Assembly: GCA_029339195.1 (NCBI GenBank)
Contig: JAPTJF010000171.1
Coordinates: 52,596-116,595, forward strand
Reading direction: 5' to 3'
DNA: 64,000 nt
Source of the DNA: Micractinium sp. NFX-FRZ
Taxonomy: Eukaryota > Chlorophyta > Trebouxiophyceae > Chlorellales > Chlorellaceae
Shown: piece by piece, positions 1 through 11,700 of the stretch
How the letters are laid out: each line of letters opens with the position of its first letter
Position numbering within the stretch: the first letter of the stretch is position 1
Notes under the pieces: model-generated
The model's database searches: none
Seen by the model: the letters and a program-made list of their open reading frames with translations, nothing else
What the model was told of the DNA's origin: nothing
Program-made: the position numbers and the translations under genes

Positions 1-1601
1 GTCCGCCTTCAGTCACCGGTGAGAGGTCTCTGGAGCACAGGGGCTGTCTCAGCCAGGATGGAGAACAGCTGGTTGGCAGGCATGAGGCAGGCGGGCAGGG
101 AGGCAGGCATGTGATGCACGCAGGGGAAGACAGCTGCTCCGGCTATGCACCAACCCAGCTGGGCTTTGTTGCACCCTGGGTTTCCTGTCTCTGTCCCGTA
201 CACCGGACCACCAGCCGCCCAGTATCGACAGCTCTGCGGGGTGTACTGTGCTGCATGCCTTGGCCCGCTGATCCTCGCCCCGCCCCCCGCGCTGCGTGCA
301 GGGTGCACCTGCTGCCCACGCCCACCGCCCAGTGCGCAAACATTGCCTGGGCTTCGATTGGCGGCGGCCTTGCCTGGGTGTGCGCCGACTCTTGGGGAGA
401 CGCTCGGCTCATGTTTCACGAGCTGCTGCACAACTTGGGCTTGGGGGAGGCCAACGGTTACAACCTGGCCGGCCAGATCGCTGTGTGAGTGCCTGCCTGC
501 CTGCGTGCCTGCAGCACGCGCGCCCACCACTGGATGCTGCGTGTGCTGTGCTGTGCATTGGCTGCTGCCCGGCCAGCGAGGCGTGCCTTCCCTGCCTGTC
601 CAGCACAACACAGCTTGACGGGCTGCTGGGTGTGTGCCTTCTCCCCCGCCCCCGCTGCTGCAGTTATGCCGACCCGTCGTGCGCGATGGGGTACACAAAC
701 GACGACGAGAGCAGGTGCCTCAACACCGCGCACGCCTGGCACCTGGGCTGGATCCGGCGCCTGCGGGTGCTGACCGGCGCTGACCTGGCGCCCGGCGTGT
801 GGGTCAACATCAGCCTGGCCAGCCAGAGCGTGGCCAGGCTTGAAAACAGCCCCGCTGCCAAGGGCCTGCTGATCCAGCCTGACTGGGCTCCCCGTGCCTG
901 GAGGCGCCACACCTTTTTCGTGGGGTACCGCACCCGGGCCGGCGGCGACGCGCGCATGCTGAGCACTTACGCCGGCAACCTGACGGTCCACTCGGTGAAC
1001 ACCACGGGTGGCAAGACAACGATGCTGGAGGGGGCGCCAGGTGGTGAGCCCCCTGCCCTGCCCGCCTGCCATCCCCCCCACCTGCTGCCCTGCCCGCCTG
1101 GCACGCCCAGTGCTCCCATCTTGCCGCAGAGGTTGCCCACAATTTGCCTGCCCACATGCCTGTCTGCCTCCCGCCTGCCCACCCACCATCCTGCTTGCCT
1201 GCTGCTCGCCATCCCGCCTGCCGCCACCCGCACCCTCCCCACACCCCTGCCCCTCACCCCCGCTTCTGCCGGCTCCCTTCACGCCACACCCTGCAGTCGG
1301 CCAGACCTGGGCCTTGCGAGACATCGGCCTGGTGCTGCGCCACCTCCGCAGCCCCTCTCGAGACCACGCAACCGCCAGTTTATGTCGAGTGGCAGGCCCT
1401 GAAACAGCAGACTCTTGCCGTCGGGGCATCGACAATGACTGCGACGGGCAGGTGGGCCTTCAGGACGAAGACTGCCAACAACTGCTGCTGGCCGGCCTGC
1501 CCATCGCCTGGGTCAGAGTGGGGCCGCCCCCCGCCAAGCCCCCGCCGCCCCGCGTCCGCTCGAGACCACGCCCTCCGCAAAGGCGCATGCGCCCTGCGTA
1601 A
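1..1601 (+). CDS. Gametolysin-type M11 metalloprotease, 3' part
   Basis: The 3' end of a secreted zinc protease of the gametolysin (M11) family, which in volvocine algae digests cell wall or extracellular matrix glycoproteins. Exons read as about 302-484, 664-1043 and 1297-1601, with phases that join cleanly. A donor at about 19 suggests one further exon upstream, and the true start lies outside the window. The first clear exon carries HELLHNLGLGEA, the HExxHxxG zinc helix, preceded by the family's WASIGG/ADSW context. The next exon has the Met-turn (CAMGY) and the WHLGW segment. The last exon has a Cys-Asp motif (GIDNDCDG...DEDC) like the MopE-type putative metal-binding repeat. The position that normally holds the third zinc-ligand His is Glu. 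Family assignment is firm. Activity is uncertain because of that substitution. Confidence 0.85.
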
Positions 1602-2328
1602 CCCACTCGGCACCTTGCCCTTGCCTTTCACGCCATCATGCCACTCCCAGCTAGCACACCCCAGCTTGTGGATCTTCTGTTGACCTGCGCCCCACACCTG
1701 CCTGCCTGCCCGCCTGCTGCCCATACTGGCAGCATCACCCCACCAACGCCTCGGCCCCGTATGTTTCTGTTGACATACGTAGGAGCGCCCACCCCTAGTT
1801 GTTTTTCACGCCGCCACCCCACCGCCACGCACAACTCTGTCGCATTGACGGTGTACCCTTCCTCCAACCAGCCTGACGCCCAAATGCCCTGCACCGATTC
1901 TCAATCCATTCAGCATCTCAGCCCCTGACCTCCGCGCACACGTTTGCATACACACCCCACTGGCATGCCCTCCTGTTTGCACGCATCCACCCGGCAACCA
2001 AGAACCCTCCTTATACTTCCGAATCAAGCGACCAACAATTTGTACAATACCCTCGTTTCCACCTGGCATTGACCGTCACTGCATTGAGTGACGCCTTGAT
2101 TTCGTGATATCAAGCGAATGCCCAAAAGTGATCAATGTGCTCTCCTCTTCCTCAATCCAACAGCCAGCAAGCGTTCAGCCCAGTGTGCCTTCCTGTTGTT
2201 TCATCCCACTGCCGCGTGTACCAATCTCACACCACTACAACCTCACCTTTTTGTTTAGCTGAATTCCTAGCTTGCCCCTCGGTTTGGCTTGCGTCAAGTG
2301 CACCACTACCAGCCACCCATGTGTGACG

Positions 2329-2333
2329 TGTAA
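2329..2333 (+). terminator. TGTAA polyadenylation signal of the M11 gene
   Basis: TGTAA lies 728 nt after the protease stop codon. It is the first copy I found in the AT-richer stretch from 1602, which has no convincing coding signal and reads as 3' UTR. From about 2345 to 2724 I see only a likely promoter region. Confidence 0.5.
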
Positions 2334-2724
2334 CCCCACCAGCTGATGTCAACATGTGCAGGGGCCGCCGGCACCGGACTTGCCCAGCGGCTCGGTGTGA
2401 GCGCCCAGGTTCTGGCCCAACTTATCGTGTGACATAGATTTGGGACATAGACCGTTGAAGATAGGTGAAGGTTCTATAGGGGCATGAGGCAAGAAAACCC
2501 TCAGATCAGAATGCAGGCCTGCCTCCGCGCCACCTCCAGCGCCGGCGCCAGCTGTCCTCCCCTAAGATCTACACCGGCTGCTGTTTCGGCTGTGTGCAGT
2601 TCAAGGGTTTCTGACGTCGATTTGCTTCATCACTACCTCCAGCCAGGCTTCCGCTTTGGCTTCGGACGCGCGGCTCGGAGCCGACGGTCACCTCGGCAGC
2701 AGCGGGGCAGCAGCAGCGAGTGCC

Positions 2725-3214
2725 ATGGGACACGGCCCGCTGCTAGACGCTCTGATGGGCCGGCGGTCTGCCGACACCCGCGAAAGACATGAGAAGCAGC
2801 GGCGGGAGCGGCAGCTGGCAGCGGCGGAGCGGCAGGCCGCGCAGGAGGCGCGTCGCAAGGAGCACGAGAGGCAGGCTCGCCACCACAAGCCGGCAGGACC
2901 GTCAGGCACGTTTTTTTTATCAGAGGACGCGATTTGGTCCATTTGGGGTGCTTAATCCGCCGCTCAGCCAGGATGTGTCGTCCCCGGCCAAGCCAGCCGT
3001 ATCTCCTGGGACGCTGGCGGAGGTGTGGGCCATGAACTCCACCTGCCAGACTCACACTGCACGTGTTTCTTTGGGCACCTTTCGCTCACTTGCAGGGATG
3101 CACGAAACTGCGGCGGCACCACCAGCGCCCGCACAAGCGGCAGTGCCGATGCCAGAGCACAGCACAACTCCGCCAGTACCACAGCAAGCCGAGCCTGCAC
3201 AGCCCAACAACTGA
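2725..3214 (+). CDS. Possible small charged protein, model tentative
   Basis: ATG at 2725 opens a frame that begins MGHGPLLDALMGRR and continues as an Arg/Glu/Gln/Ala-rich, probably helical stretch. A workable model joins 2725-2947 (donor GTGCTT) to 3096-3214 (acceptor after CTTGCAG), giving 113 residues with a Pro/Ala/Gln-rich tail. The donor is weak. A polypyrimidine tract at 2910-2919 followed by CAG suggests another splice arrangement. I recognise no family. The stretch 3215-3658 holds no convincing gene and is probably the 3' regions of this gene and of the minus-strand neighbour. Confidence 0.35.
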
Positions 3215-3658
3215 CTTTAATATGTCAACATGCCCAGGGAGGCACCCCAGTCCTCCCATGATCATGATGCACATACCTGTACTCTTCCCTTTCTCACTGC
3301 TACTGTGCCATGACCCCACGGCTCCACTGCATGCCCTTTTTGTTACGCCTTTGGCCGCGCTCATTTTGTGCATGCCAGGCCGGGTGCAGCATTCTGTATC
3401 GCTACAAGATTCATGAACACTTGCCAAAATAAAAGTGCCTGTGAAAAATCGACCGCTAGATGACAAGCAGGCGAGCATGGTGACATTCAACGGAATGTGC
3501 AAGTTGCCGAGGAGGGGCAGGGCGAGGCAGGATGGCAGGCAGGCCGCGCCCCTTGCGCATGAGGGCATGTGTCCCACGGTTTGCATGCCATCTCACGCGG
3601 CACCGCTCCGTGGTGAAACACACCGTACTGCTGCAGGCGCTAATTCGCCCCTGGAAGC

Positions 3659-6600
3659 TCACTCTCCCAGCCACAAGCCCCCCAGCTGCCCCAGAGCCGA
3701 GTCCTCTGCCGCCAGCGCCGCTGAACCCTCAGCCTTTCCCCACTCGGCCGCCTCCTCCTCCCCAGCCGCCGCCTCCTCCTCCTGCCAGCGGCTCAGCGTG
3801 GCGCACGCGGCCGCGTGCCTGCTCTCGTCTGCGCTCAGGCAGGCGGCGCTGCAGTAGCGCGCCACGCCGCACCGGCCGCAGGCGTGCCGCAGCAGCGGCC
3901 CCTCCGCCGCTCCGCTCAGCGTGGTGCACCCGGGGTGGGCGCACAGTGTGGTGCTGAGGGCCAGCGCCTGCACTGCTGCATCGTCGGTGGTGCTGGCCGC
4001 GGCGGCCTGCTGGCACACCTCTTGCACAGCGGGCAGCAGGCGGGAGCGCAGGCCCTCCCACAGCGCAGCGCGCAGCAGGCGGGTGCGCAGCGCCTCGGGC
4101 ACCTTCTTGGCCATCTGGCGGGGCTGCAAGCAGGTAGGTTGGGAGCGGGCGGGCAAGTGGGTGGCAATCTCATCATCGTGCGGGGCTGCAAGGAGGTGGG
4201 TTCATAGCAGGCGGGCATGTGGGTGGAAAGGGGCACACCATTGCGTTTCACAGCTTGCCTTGCAGCCCTTCTGTGTGTTGCTTGGAATAAACCTGCGCCT
4301 CGTGCATGTGTGCATGCGTGCACACAGAGGGTAAACAACCTGCACACGTCGCCCCGCTTGCCCCTGCCCACCTCTGGCGCTTGCTCGATTGGGGTGTACT
4401 GCTGCTCCGGGCGCATGTGCACCTTGCGCGTCACGCTGCAGGCAATGGCATCCGCTTGCTCCATCACTTTGCTGTGCAGCTTGTGCCCCGCCTCAATGCG
4501 TGCCGGGTCTGAAAGCACGGGCTCCGCACTGCTGCTCCCGCTGCCCCCTCCCCACACCACTGCCAGCAGCGGCAGGGTGTGGCTGCCAGCCAGCTGATCC
4601 AATTGGTGGCAGCACTCGGCGAGCAGCGACAGGATGGTCAGGAGGCAGTAGGCGTTCAGCTTCTGCGGCACAGGTGGTGGTGGTGGGGTGGCAGAGTGGG
4701 GGCCACCCGGAAGGGAGGAGAAAGTATTGAATACACATGTGTCACCGCGAGGGCTGCAGATGTGCGGTGAGCAATGCCAGACGGTTCAGCCAGCCTTTCG
4801 GCCTCCACATGGCGGCAGCTGCATGGCACTGATGCACCTGTGCGTCCACACGCACATCGCCCTACGCAAGGGTGGACGGCGCAGGCATGTCCCTCCCACC
4901 ACCAACAGCCCAGCGCCCTGCGCACCTGCCGGTGAGCTGCTGCCCAGCGCAGCAGCAGTGCGGCTGAGCCGCCGCTGACCAGCGCCACCCACAGTGCAGA
5001 GTGCTCCATTGCCGTCTGCCGGAAGAAGAGCAGCTCATCTGGCAGCCGCGATGCAGCCTCGGGGTGGGCCTGCAATGGGCAGCATCGTGATCAAGGCAAT
5101 GACCTGTGCGGCTGGGGCACGATCAGTTGATTGAGCAGGAGTGAACAACCCCAACAAATGATCGGGGGGCAGACTTTGCCGGGTGTAAGTTTTGCAAGCA
5201 GAAGTGCAAGCTGGACTGCCAACATTGGTAGCTCTCTAAGCATACACATCTCAGCGCAGCACCCAACACAGTACAGCACAGTAAAGCACAGCACAGCACA
5301 GCACAGGTCAGCTGGACGCCTCACCAGGAAGGCCTCTGTCACTGCTCGCAGCAGCCGGTCGCCCCCCGCCCGCACCGCCTCGCCGGCCAGCCCCATGCCT
5401 GCCAGGCTGCCCAGGCTGCCCAACAGACAATCTAGCGCTCTGCTCCGCGTGTCCTGCAGGTCCTGGCTGGCCGCCAACGCCGCTGCCAGGCGCGGCATCT
5501 CCGGCATCAGAGCATACGCCAGGCCGCCCCACTCCCTGCAAGCAGGCATGTGGGGGCAGACTGGGCACGGGCCCGTCGACAGCAGCATGGCACCTGCTCT
5601 TCGGGGCCAATCGGGGCCTAGTCAGATATCTGACTAGAGCTGCCTGCCGGCTGGGAATGTCAGAGCACTACAATGCGGCTCCCCAACCAACATCCCATGA
5701 TTAGGCTGACCCATGTCGGAAGAGGGGCACAACCTCCCGTCCAGCGGCCACCACGCCTCCCCGCCTCCCATGATAGCCCTTCCCATCAGCAGCCCTTGCG
5801 CACCCCCACCTGAGGCGCTGCTCGGCGTCCTGGGGCATGTGTGATCCCACATCCATCCCGCTAATCAAGCCTAGCAGCTCGGAGCTGACGCTGACCAGCA
5901 CCGATTCCTTGACGCGCGCGCCTGCCTGCCCCGCCACATCAGCCACGTCGAAGGCGGGGCTCAGCTGCGCAGACCCCGGGCCCAGCCTGCTGGCAGCGGG
6001 CCGGAAGAGATGCAAGCAGCATGAGCAGGGCCAGCAACATGCCAGTGAGGATGCCGGCATGCTGCCACAAGGTCTGCCTGTGCGCAGGAATGCCGCAAAC
6101 CAGGTTGAGCCTGCCAGGCGGCATGTGGCATGGATGTGCACCCAGGAGCAGGCAGTTTCAAGCCAGCGACAGGCCATGGCCCAACAGTGCCTGCCAGACC
6201 AACAGCAGCAGCAGCAGTGCGCACCAGAAGCGCAGCAGGCGGGTGGCGGCCGCGGCCGCCTCTACCAGAGGCTGGCGCCGTGCGCTGAGCTCCTGGGGGG
6301 AGGACACCTTGAGGACTGCAGCGGTGCCGCTGCGCGACACTGCGGTATCGCCCAGGGCACGCAGCACCCTGAGGTGCACCTCTGCCAGCAGGTGGCACAG
6401 CACAGGCATGAGCTTGGCCGGCGACTTTGGCTGGCTAGCTGGGTAGGTTGCGGCGATGCCCACGCGGGCGGCAGGCGGCAGCTGCTGCTCCAGCAGCATC
6501 ACCTTGGGCATCAGCCGGATGCCGGGTCCCAGCAGCTGCAGGCGGTGGGGAGGGCAGGGCAGGTGCCGGGCGGCGAGAAGGCGAGGAGGATGAGGGTGTG

Positions 6601-8431
6601 GCGGATTCGCAGCAAGCAGACCAGGTTACATGCACAGGATGAGGCAGGTTGGCTCAAACAGGTGCGTGATGCGCATCGATGGCCGTCTGCCCAGCCTACC
6701 CACGCACCGCCTGTGCCCATGCCGCCAGGCTGTGCCGGCATCCTCTGCTGGCACTGTTATCCCAGTAAGCACCTGCCCTGCCCACTGCACACGCGCCCAC
6801 CTGCAGCAACTCTGGGACCAGGCCTGCGACTTGAATGCGCTGGGGATACTCCTCGCCGGTGCGCGGGTTGACCGGGCGCGGCGCCAGGGCAGCAGGGATG
6901 CGGTCTGGGCGCAGGCCGCCACGGATCCTCTCCACATTGCCTATCATTTGCAGTGAGCGCACGGCGCGTATAGGCAGCTCAAACACCAGGGTGTCGACTG
7001 AGGGGCAAGAGGCAGCATGTGGGAGGGGTCAGTGCAAGGGCCACAGGCAGAGAAGACGAGCAGGCACGGTGGCCCCCGTAAGCACACCCTTCTCCGATCC
7101 CAGCAGTAAACTGCACGCTCGTCACGCACTCACCACAGCCGCGTGTGCTGCAGTACACATCCGCCAGGAGCTTCAGGTGTCCGCTGGCAACACTGCGGGC
7201 AGCTCCCGGCGCGGCCAGCATGCCGTCAAACAGGTTGTGGGCTGCGGGGAGGGCTGCTGACGTGGCGGCGCACAGCGCCCGCATCACTCGGGCGTACTGC
7301 GCATCGCTCAGCTTCTCGCGGTGCGTCTCCAACGCCAAGTCCAGCAGCTGGTGTGCCCCGCGCAGCAGGGTAGCGCCGCTGGCGTGCAGGGCGTGGGTGC
7401 AGCCGGGGGGGCAGCCGGGCCCAGCGCAGCAGGCGGCGCCTGCCGCCACCACTGCTTCAGCCATGCACACCAGTTGCTCTGGCGCCAGGCCCTTCCAGAT
7501 CTGCTGCAGGTTGACGCTCCTGATCTCTGAGCGCAAGCGGACCCACTCATTACCAGTTTGGTAGTCAAGCACCCGTGCCAGCACCGCCGCCGCCGCCTGC
7601 AGGGTATGCGCCGCCATGCCGCTGTCCATGCTGGCAGAGCATCCAGCGGCAGCGGCGCCGCTGCTGCTTGCGCTTCCCAGAGTAGCGGCCGCATCAATCA
7701 ACAGCTGGCAGTGCATCTCATCAAATCCGTCCATGTGGAAGGGCAGCCCCGTGCCCAGCATCTGCAGCTGCAAAAAGAGATCCCAGAGCTGCAGGGCTGC
7801 TGCCGCCGGCGCTGCGCGCCCAAGGCCTTGCCCCGCCTCTGCCAGCGCTGCCAGCCGTTCAAGCGGGCTGCCCTCAGCCCCGTCGATGCCTGGAAGCCTG
7901 CGAAGCACAACCAGTCTGTTGGTGTCGGGAGCAGAGGGACCCAGGCCGCTTTGCTTGCTCTGGCAGGCAAGTCATGGCGGACGGGCGTGGGACCCAGCGA
8001 CAGCACGCAGAACAAGCGGCGAGCAGGGCTGTTTACCGAGAGACGCATTGCACCGCGAGCTGTGCAATCTCCTGATACCGCTCCGGTGGCAGCGCCGCGG
8101 CGTGCGCAAATGCTGCTGTTGCAGCGGCAGCTGCATGCATGCACTCAGCATCGGCAGCGGGCGCGCGAGCGCCGCCCGCGGCGGCCGCCGCGGCCAGCGC
8201 ACAGACTGCCCGGTGGAAGGCACAGCGCGCCGCCCTCATCCACGCAGGGTACGGCTGCCGGCCTGTCATCATAGCAATGTAATCGGCCTGGAGCGCCTGG
8301 AAGTCCTCCTGCGGGCGGGAAGCGGGAGCGCGGAGCGCACGGTCACCTCCTTCGGGCTGCATGGACCTCGGATGATGCATGATGCTGAGCGGCTGCTGAG
8401 GGGCGAAGGAGACCTGCTGGGGGCTCGCCAT
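3659..8431 (-). CDS. Large helical protein with C-terminal MYND zinc finger
   Basis: Nine exons: 8431-8037, 7897-7134, 6997-6801, 6535-6225, 5986-5810, 5535-5325, 5069-4926, 4662-4372 and 4123-3659. All phases close, giving 984 aa. About 890 residues are Ala/Leu-rich and helical, without a domain I recognise. A MYND finger follows at about residues 891-932 (CAHPGC, CGRCGVARYC, SAAC, then His and Cys), so all the expected zinc ligands are present. MYND fingers bind proline-rich peptide partners. No SET domain is present, so a lysine methyltransferase role is not supported. Helical MYND proteins of unknown role are common in Chlorella-type genomes. The start is the first in-frame ATG, and the frame stays open upstream to a GTG. 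The junction between exons 4 and 5 is the least certain: in exon 4 the frame stays open to a stop at 6158. The last exon could also start at 4114. Confidence 0.75.
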
Positions 8432-8788
8432 CGCGGGGCCGTCGGCTGATGATGCGTTCAATGAATCTGCAGGCGCCCTGCACAGCTCTCCGCACACAGA
8501 AGGTAGCGTAAAAGCCACAGGGAGGGGGTCCGCCGATATATGCCAGCTGCATGACGCGGGCGCTGGGCGGGAGGCGACCGGGCGACACCTCGGGCGTCAC
8601 CTTGCACAGCAGGGGCACTCAATCACAAGCGCCTGATTGCTGCTCAATTTCAAACGAAAGGCTGAACTAAAACAGTGATTTGGAGCCAGATCAGATACAC
8701 AGAAACTGGCAGGAGGACGGAGTACGCGGGGATGGCGCAGATTGGGATGGGACACAGCGGTTGCATGCCCAGCAGCCTCGCTCGTTCG
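8432..8788. promoter_or_regulatory. Intergenic region between the HERC and MYND genes
   Basis: 357 bp between two tandem minus-strand genes. It must hold the 3' end of the HERC transcript and the promoter and 5' UTR of the MYND gene. I saw no TGTAA on the minus strand here and no TATA-like box. Confidence 0.4.
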
Positions 8789-11700
8789 TCACTTCAAGCC
8801 AAAGCCCTGCGCATTGCCCACTGCTGTGAGCAGTTTGGCCTTCAGCTTGGACCTGCTGCTGTACTCGGGCAGCAGCAGCGCGTTGAAGCAGGTGTGGGCG
8901 GTCGGCAGGCGGTCTGCAGGCAGGGCAGGGTGCAGTGGGCTGGCGGGCAGGAGGTGGGTGGCGGTTGGGCGGCAGTTGTGAGGCAGCTGGTGCTCAAGGT
9001 GGGCAACCCTGCTACGCTGTATGCAGGGCTTTCCCATTCAACGCTAGGATTGCAGGGTGGTTTCTATTCTTCACTCAACGCCCAGAGCTGACGTGCGTGT
9101 GACCAAGGCCGCAGCAGGGCTCACCCGTGTCTGGCCCCGCCCGCTGTATGAGCAGGTGCATCCTGCCCAGCCCGCCCACCGGCGCCCTGTCGCTGCCCGT
9201 CGTGAACTGCAGGAAGGCGCGCTTCTGCTCCAGGCTCAGGCCGTGCAGCACCTGCCAGAACCAGCGCACCGCCGGGCTGTCCCTGCAGGCGCCACAGGCA
9301 TGCGCATGCAGGCGGGCACATGGATTCGTGTGCACAGAAGAAAAGTGATGCCACAGCGGCATGCTGCATGCCACGTGCTGGTGGCACAAGAGGAGCAGCC
9401 CCTGCCCCCAGCAGCCACCGTCCCCGCTGCCCGTACAACAATGCGCACACTGGCACTGCCTGGCTGCCTTGCCCTGCACAATTCAGCACGCCGTGCAGGC
9501 GCTTTGCCCAGATACCTTTCAGCATATGTGGCTGCCTACTCTCAGTTTGTGCAGAGCCTCATGTGCAGCACCTGCACGCACTCGCCCTGCCCACCCTGCA
9601 CTGCCCCGTAGCATGAGTGTGCGATACCCACCCCCCACCGCACCTGCTGTATCCCCCTTCATACTTGGCCGCCTGCTCTAGCGCCTCAAAGTCCAGGTGG
9701 GGCAGCCCGCAGATGAGGAGCTCCAGCTCAGCAGGGCTGAACAGGGACAGAGCGGGGCCGCTGCACACCTGCAGCAGGGTTGTTCCCAGTCGCGGCGGCG
9801 GTAACATAGCCCAAGGTTGGCGACAGGTGAGCTGGGCAGCCGGCAGCTGTGAGGGAACATGTGCAGTGCTGCGCTGCATGCGGCACTGAAAGGGACGCTG
9901 CCATAGCAACCTCCACCCCACATCCCTCCGCCCAGTCGCCCCTGTGATGCCACTGCGGACGCCGCCTCCGTGCCCTGCACCCAGGCAGCACCCTGCACTA
10001 CACCCTCCCGCATTTCTGCTGCCGAACAAGAGCGCCCCTGGTCGAAAGAGCGTTCCTGCCCCGGCCGCCCCACCTTGAGGAACCCGCTGCGGAAGGCGCT
10101 GAACTGGCTCCGGACGCTGCCTTCCAGCATCCACTCCGTGTACAGCTGCAGGCGCGTGTGGTTGGTTGGGTGCGTGGGCGGGTGGTGGCGGGGCAGAGGA
10201 GGCGACATGGGCCATGAAGCAAAGGGTGCAGTTTGCGACATGAGGGTGTAGCAAGCTCTCCAGCTCATGTGCCGATACGGCGCCACAGCTGCAGGCGCGG
10301 CCCGGCTGCCCTGTCCGCTGCATGCCCTGCCTGCTGCCACCCCCTGCACAGAAACAACTTGCCCGCCTGCCCCCCTCACACACGTGCGCACAAACACACG
10401 CACACACCTGCACATACTCCTGCCGGTTGGCAGCGGTGACGGGGGTATTGGCGCCCCCGGGCTTCAGCTCAGTGCTGCGCAGCTCCCCGTAGAACTCGTA
10501 CTCAGCAGTGAATCTGCAGGCAAGGCCAAGCCAGGTGGTAGGCAGGAGACGTGCGGGGGGCAGGGTGTGGGGACGGCGACGAGTCAGGGGGCAGGAGCGG
10601 GCGGGAGAACGGGTGAACCAGGATGCATGGAACAGGGGTGCACCACATTGCAGTGCGGCCTGCCACAGCAGCAGAGCCCTGAGGCACCCATCTGCTTGCC
10701 CCTCCCGTGCTGGCATTCGGCACAACCCTATTCATGCACTCACGTGCGGCAGAACACCCCCTCCACGTCCCCCTCAAAGTCCAGCAGCTGCTGCAGGCCC
10801 CGGCCCAGGTCGGGGAAGGCGGCCTTCAGGTCCTGCGGGAAAGGAGGGAGGCAGGGAAAGGGAGGTAGGGGAAGAGGGAGGGCAGGCAGGTAGTTAGCGG
10901 GCGGTGGGTGGTGGCCGAGCCAGCGCCTACGTGCAGGGGGCTGGCGAGGGCAGGCAGGCCCATGCAGTACTGACAGATGGTTTGAGCAGGCCAAGTTATG
11001 GTCCGACGCAGGCAGGGCGGCTTCAGCGCGCCAGGTGCTGCACCTCGAATGTCGGCTTCACCCCCAGCAGCTTCTTGTAGACCACCATGGGAAAGTGGGC
11101 GTCCAAGATGACGGCTGGGGGAGGGGCGGGAAACGTGAGGGGTGCGAGGGTGAGGTGTGGGTGTGGAGGGCAAGGGCAGCAGGCGGCGGGCAGGGGCGGG
11201 GCCAAGTGTGTGTCCTGGCGGTTCAGGAGGAGGAGGACGATAGCGCATCTGCAGCTGGGCAGGGAGGGCGCAGGGGCGGTGTGTAAACTCGGCACGGCCA
11301 CGACCACTGCGACGCTGTGCACCTCCCCGCCCTGACCCTCTGTATCCCCTCAGTCCTCATGCCCCTTCACTCCTACGGTACCCTCACCCACACCCACACC
11401 CTCCACCTCCTCACAGCACCCCCAACCCCTTCACCTGGGCTCACCATTGTAGATGGCGACACCCGTACCCTTCATCCCCTCATTCCTGCCCCACCCACCC
11501 TCTTCTTCACCAGGGCTCACCGTTGTAGATGGCCAGCCCCAGCACCGCCCCCACCAGCGCATATTCCACCTCGCTCTCTAAAGATGCCGGGTTGAACCAA
11601 AAGGTGCGCGTCTGGTCGCTGCAGCCGGGCCAGGACGGCAGAGGCCAGAGGCAGGGGGGGGCAGGTCGGGTGTGGGCGGCGAGGTTTGGGTAGACAGCGG

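Noticed and set aside
3659..8431. Lysine methyltransferase (SMYD-type) for the MYND protein
   Set aside because: No SET motifs (GxG, NHxC) are present in any exon.
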